NCBI GenBank assembly: GCA_963774945.1
Contig: CAVZHA010000003.1
Location: 62,001 to 126,000, forward strand
DNA length: 64,000 nt
Direction: 5' to 3'
Source of the DNA: Trebonia sp963774945
GTDB taxonomy: Bacteria; Actinomycetota; Actinomycetes; Streptosporangiales; Streptosporangiaceae
This document shows, in pieces, positions 59,463 to 64,000 of the stretch. How positions within the stretch are numbered: position 1 is the first letter of the stretch; every line of letters begins with the position of its first letter. A program made the translations under genes and the position numbers. The notes below the pieces were generated by a model. The model did not search any database. It was given only the letters and a program-made list of their open reading frames with translations, and was not told the DNA's origin.

Positions 59463-60703
59463 GTGCACCTGACCCGACTCGCGCTGACGGACTTCCGCTC
59501 GCTACGCGGCCGTCGACGTGCCGCTCGCGCCGGGTGTCACGATCTTCAGCGGGCGCGAACGGCGAGGGCAAGACCAACCTGGTCGAGGCGGTCGGCTACG
59601 TGGCCACGCTCACCAGCCACCGGTCCGCCCAGGACGCGCCGCTGATCAGGGCGGGCGCGGAGCAGGCGATCATCCGGGCGGCGATCTCCACCAGCCCGAG
59701 CGACGCGCTGGTGGAGATCGAGCTGAACGCGGGCCGGGCTAACCGGGTGCGGCTCAACCGGGCCCCGCTGACCAGGCCGCGCGATGTTCTCGGGGTGCTC
59801 CGCACGGTGCTGTTCGCGCCCGAGGACCTCGCCCTGGTCAAGGGGGACCCGGGCGAGCGCCGCCGGTTCCTCGACGACCTGCTGGTGGCGATGGCGCCGC
59901 GCTACGCCGCCGTCCGGGCCGACTACGAGCGGGTGCTCAAGCAGCGCACCGCGCTGCTCAAGTCGGCCGGGCCGAAGGGCGGCCCTAAGGGCAACCGGCA
60001 GTCCAGGGAGGCGGTCACCGCCACCCTCGACGTCTGGGACGCGCACCTGGCCCGGACCGGGGCCGAGCTCCTGGTCGCCCGCGAGCACCTCGTGCAGGCG
60101 CTCCGCCCGCACGTCGAGCGCGCCTATCTGGCGGTGGCGGGCGACGGCCGCGGCCCGGCCGAGATCGCCTACCGGCGCTCGTTCGAGCCGCCGGACGAGA
60201 TAGCGGCACGTGAACGCCAGGAAGGGGCCACCGACGGGGGTCTGGCAGAAACGCCGGACGTTATCCACACCGAACGCGCAACCGAGAGTCACGGGGACCG
60301 CGTCCGCGCGGCCGAGAGATCGCTCCGGGCGGCCCTGCTCGAGGTCAGGTCGTCCGAGCTCGACCGGGGCGTCTGCCTGGCCGGCCCGCACCGCGACGAG
60401 CTCGAGCTGAGCATCCGGGCGCTGCCCGCCCGCGGCTACGCCAGCCACGGCGAGTCCTGGTCGCTCGCGCTGGCACTCCGGCTGGCCAGCTTCGACCTGC
60501 TCAGGTCCGGCCGCGAGGACCCGGTGCTGATCCTCGACGACGTGTTCGCCGAGCTCGACGCGGGCCGCCGCGAGCGGCTGGCCACCCTGGTCGCCACCGC
60601 CGAGCAGGTCCTGGTGACCGCCGCCGTCCCGGCCGACGTCCCGCCGATCCTGACCGGGCGGCACTTCACCGTCGCCGCCGGCGCGCTGACCGATGCGCCC
60701 TGA
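59463..60703 (+). CDS. recF: Recombination protein RecF, two frameshifts
   Basis: 412 residues after removing one base near 59503 and one near 59549. GTG at 59463 gives HLTRLALTDFRS; the corrected Walker A is SGANGEGKTNLVEAVGYVA. Later motifs are LFAPEDLALVKGDPGERRRF, signature GPHRDELELSI and Walker B VLILDDVFAELD. RecF loads RecA at gaps with RecO and RecR. A long interval of 168 bp separates it from dnaN and holds related GCGCATTTGGGC-type repeats. Confidence 0.94.
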
Positions 60704-61216
60704 CCAGGAACGCGCCCGGCTGGCGGCCGAGGCGCTGGCCCGAGCGCGGGCGGACGCCTGGGCCAGAGGCGATCGGCCCGGCGCGGCCGCCAGCTTCCCG
60801 CCAGCAAAATCAAAATCCGGATATCGAACGGTCCGCGGCGACTCCCCCGGGCACGCAGTCCGCCGCCTGGTCGGCCCGACCTCGACGCGACGACCCCCAG
60901 CCGCTCAACGCCGCCGTCGGCGGCCTGCTGTCGGCCCGGGGCTGGCGTCAGCGAGTCGCCGTCGGCGCCGTCTTCGGCGACTGGCCCCAGATCGTCGGCC
61001 CGCAGCTGGCACTGCACACACGGCCCGACGGCTTCGAAAATGGCGAGCTCACCGTAACCGCCGACTCCGACGCCTGGGCGGCTCAAGTCCGCCTGATGGC
61101 GCCGCAACTCGTCAAGCGCCTAGCGCGAAGAACTGGGCCACGGGACGGTAACCAGAATCCGCGTGCGCGGTCCGTCTGCCCCGCCCAGACAATCAGGCCG
61201 TTTCCGGGCCAGATGA
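60693..61216 (+). CDS. dciA: DciA/DUF721 helicase-loading protein, several frameshifts
   Basis: The start MRPDQERARLAAEALARARA overlaps the recF end by 11 bp. After shifts around 60840-60890, the DUF721 core reads LNAAVGGLLSARGWRQRVAV, AVFGDWPQIVGPQLALHTRP and LTVTADSDAWAAQVRLMAPQ. A last shift near 61125 leads to ELGHGTVTRIRVRGPSAPPR and a stop at 61214. DciA loads DnaB in bacteria lacking DnaC/DnaI and sits between recF and gyrB in actinobacteria. Confidence 0.88.
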
Positions 61217-61427
61217 GGCGGCAACACGTAGCCCCAACCAACCGCGATAGTCCTTAACCACAGGTAAAATAAAGGGTAGTCACGCGGCCAAGACTGGCCG
61301 GTGGCTGGGGCTGCGTGAGGCCGCGCGAGCGCCGGGCACGAGTGCTCGTCCGATCGTCTGGAGACCACCGACCTTCTGGCTAACAGGGGGCACTGGTCGC
61401 CGGGAACCAGTCACTGCCAGCAGCAGG

Positions 61428-63434
<2,007 letters not shown>

Positions 63435-63459
63435 GTTGGCCAGCAAGGCTCACCCGGAC

Positions 63460-63473
63460 GATTCACGTGAAAC
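63460..63473. other. parS site 4, between gyrB and gyrA
   Basis: GATTCACGTGAAAC differs from the parS core at one base. It lies in the short gyrB-gyrA gap and extends the parS cluster across oriC. Confidence 0.7.
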
Positions 63474-63537
63474 CACGGTCCGTTCGATATGACCGTGTTG
63501 ATCTTTTGATCTTGATCTTTGAACGAGAGGTTGCGAA

Positions 63538-64000
63538 GTGACCGAAGTGATGGGGCCGCCCGCAGGGGGGCACGACCGGACCGAGCCGGTTGACATCCAG
63601 GTCGAGATGCAGCGCAGCTACATCGACTACGCGATGTCTGTCATCGTCGGCCGGGCGCTGCCCGACGTCCGCGACGGGCTCAAGCCGGTGCACACGCGGA
63701 TCCTGTACGCGATGTACGACGGCGGCTTCCGGCCCGACCGCGGGTACTTCAAGTGCTCGCGGGTGGTCGGCGAGGTGATGGGCAACTACCACCCGCACGG
63801 CGACAGCTCGATCTACGACGCGGTCGTGCGGATGGCCCAGTCGTGGTCGTTGCGGATGCCGCTGATCGACGGGCAGGGCAACTTCGGCTCGCCGGGTAAC
63901 GACCCGCCCGCCGCCATGCGGTACACCGAGTGCCGCCTGGCCCCGCTGGCGATGGAGATGCTGCGGGACATCAACGAGGAGACCGTCGACTTCCGGCCGA
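63538..64000 (+). CDS. gyrA: DNA gyrase subunit A, N-terminal part
   Basis: The first 154 codons are present; the gene runs off the right edge. GTG at 63538 follows GAGAGG. It contains QRSYIDYAMSVIVGRALPDV, then YHPHGDSSIYDAVVRMAQSW, the quinolone-resistance-determining region, with Ser at the position equivalent to Ala90 of Mycobacterium tuberculosis GyrA. The catalytic tyrosine region appears as GNDPPAAMRYTECRL. With GyrB it introduces negative supercoils. Confidence 0.97.
   Translation, partial: MTEVMGPPAGGHDRTEPVDIQVEMQRSYIDYAMSVIVGRALPDVRDGLKPVHTRILYAMYDGGFRPDRGYFKCSRVVGEVMGNYHPHGDSSIYDAVVRMAQSWSLRMPLIDGQGNFGSPGNDPPAAMRYTECRLAPLAMEMLRDINEETVDFRP

Noticed and set aside
22380..61216. Programmed +1 frameshifting as a general mechanism
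   Set aside because: Sites share no slippery motif, both signs occur, and even the 45-residue L34 is affected; indel error is simpler.

Overview
The window is a high-GC actinobacterial chromosome segment covering the replication-origin region. Markers of this are the gene order gyrA–gyrB–dciA–recF–dnaN–oriC–dnaA–rpmH–rnpA–yidD–yidC–jag–rsmG–parA–parB, four parS sites, a mycothiol-dependent maleylpyruvate isomerase family gene, SARP regulators and a SigR-type promoter. I would place it in the Actinomycetes, in or near the Streptosporangiales/Catenulisporales/Streptomycetales; genus cannot be read from the sequence.

Layout. 1-0.9 kb: a divergent dehydrogenase/TetR pair. 0.9-2.0 kb: a graveyard of decayed gene pieces. 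2.07-7.57 kb (minus): an EctB-like diaminobutyrate aminotransferase downstream of a 1395-residue single-module synthetase built like epsilon-poly-lysine synthetase, so probably a cationic homopoly(amino acid) system. 8.1-11.9 kb (minus): dnaB, a DnaA-box-rich gap with a small leaderless gene, then rplI, rpsR, ssb, rpsF. 12.1-26.5 kb: accessory block with a small membrane protein, an orphan LuxR protein, two SARP/sulfotransferase modules, an endonuclease IV family gene, and a giant secreted RHS protein with a lytic-transglycosylase-like domain and a coupled small membrane protein. 26.5-46.2 kb: conserved envelope and redox genes (GT87 mannosyltransferase, PBP, DUF5318, PadR, inositol-phosphate synthase, MFS, CCA-adding enzyme, DUF6049, MurJ, pseudokinase, SigM/anti-sigma, TrxB, TrxA). 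46.3-49 kb: mycothiol-family enzyme, GNAT, threonine aldolase. 49-64 kb: partition, membrane insertion and replication genes with oriC at about 57.74-58.17 kb.

How the genes work together. Replication initiation (DnaA, DnaN, RecF, DciA, DnaB, Ssb, gyrase) and segregation (ParA/ParB/parS) sit with ribosomal protein and membrane-insertion genes. SigM, its anti-sigma factor and the thioredoxin pair form a redox-stress unit. PBP, MurJ and the pseudokinase serve peptidoglycan assembly. The accessory block looks like specialised metabolism and intercellular competition under SARP control; 11-bp-phased GATGCG repeats lie beside both SARP genes.

Quality warning. From about 22.4 kb to 61.2 kb many obligatory genes (including rpmH, dnaN, recF, dnaA, parB, murJ) are split by one-base indels, mostly insertions. 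I annotate each as one gene over its full span and name the break points. No tRNA, rRNA, CRISPR array or insertion sequence was seen.
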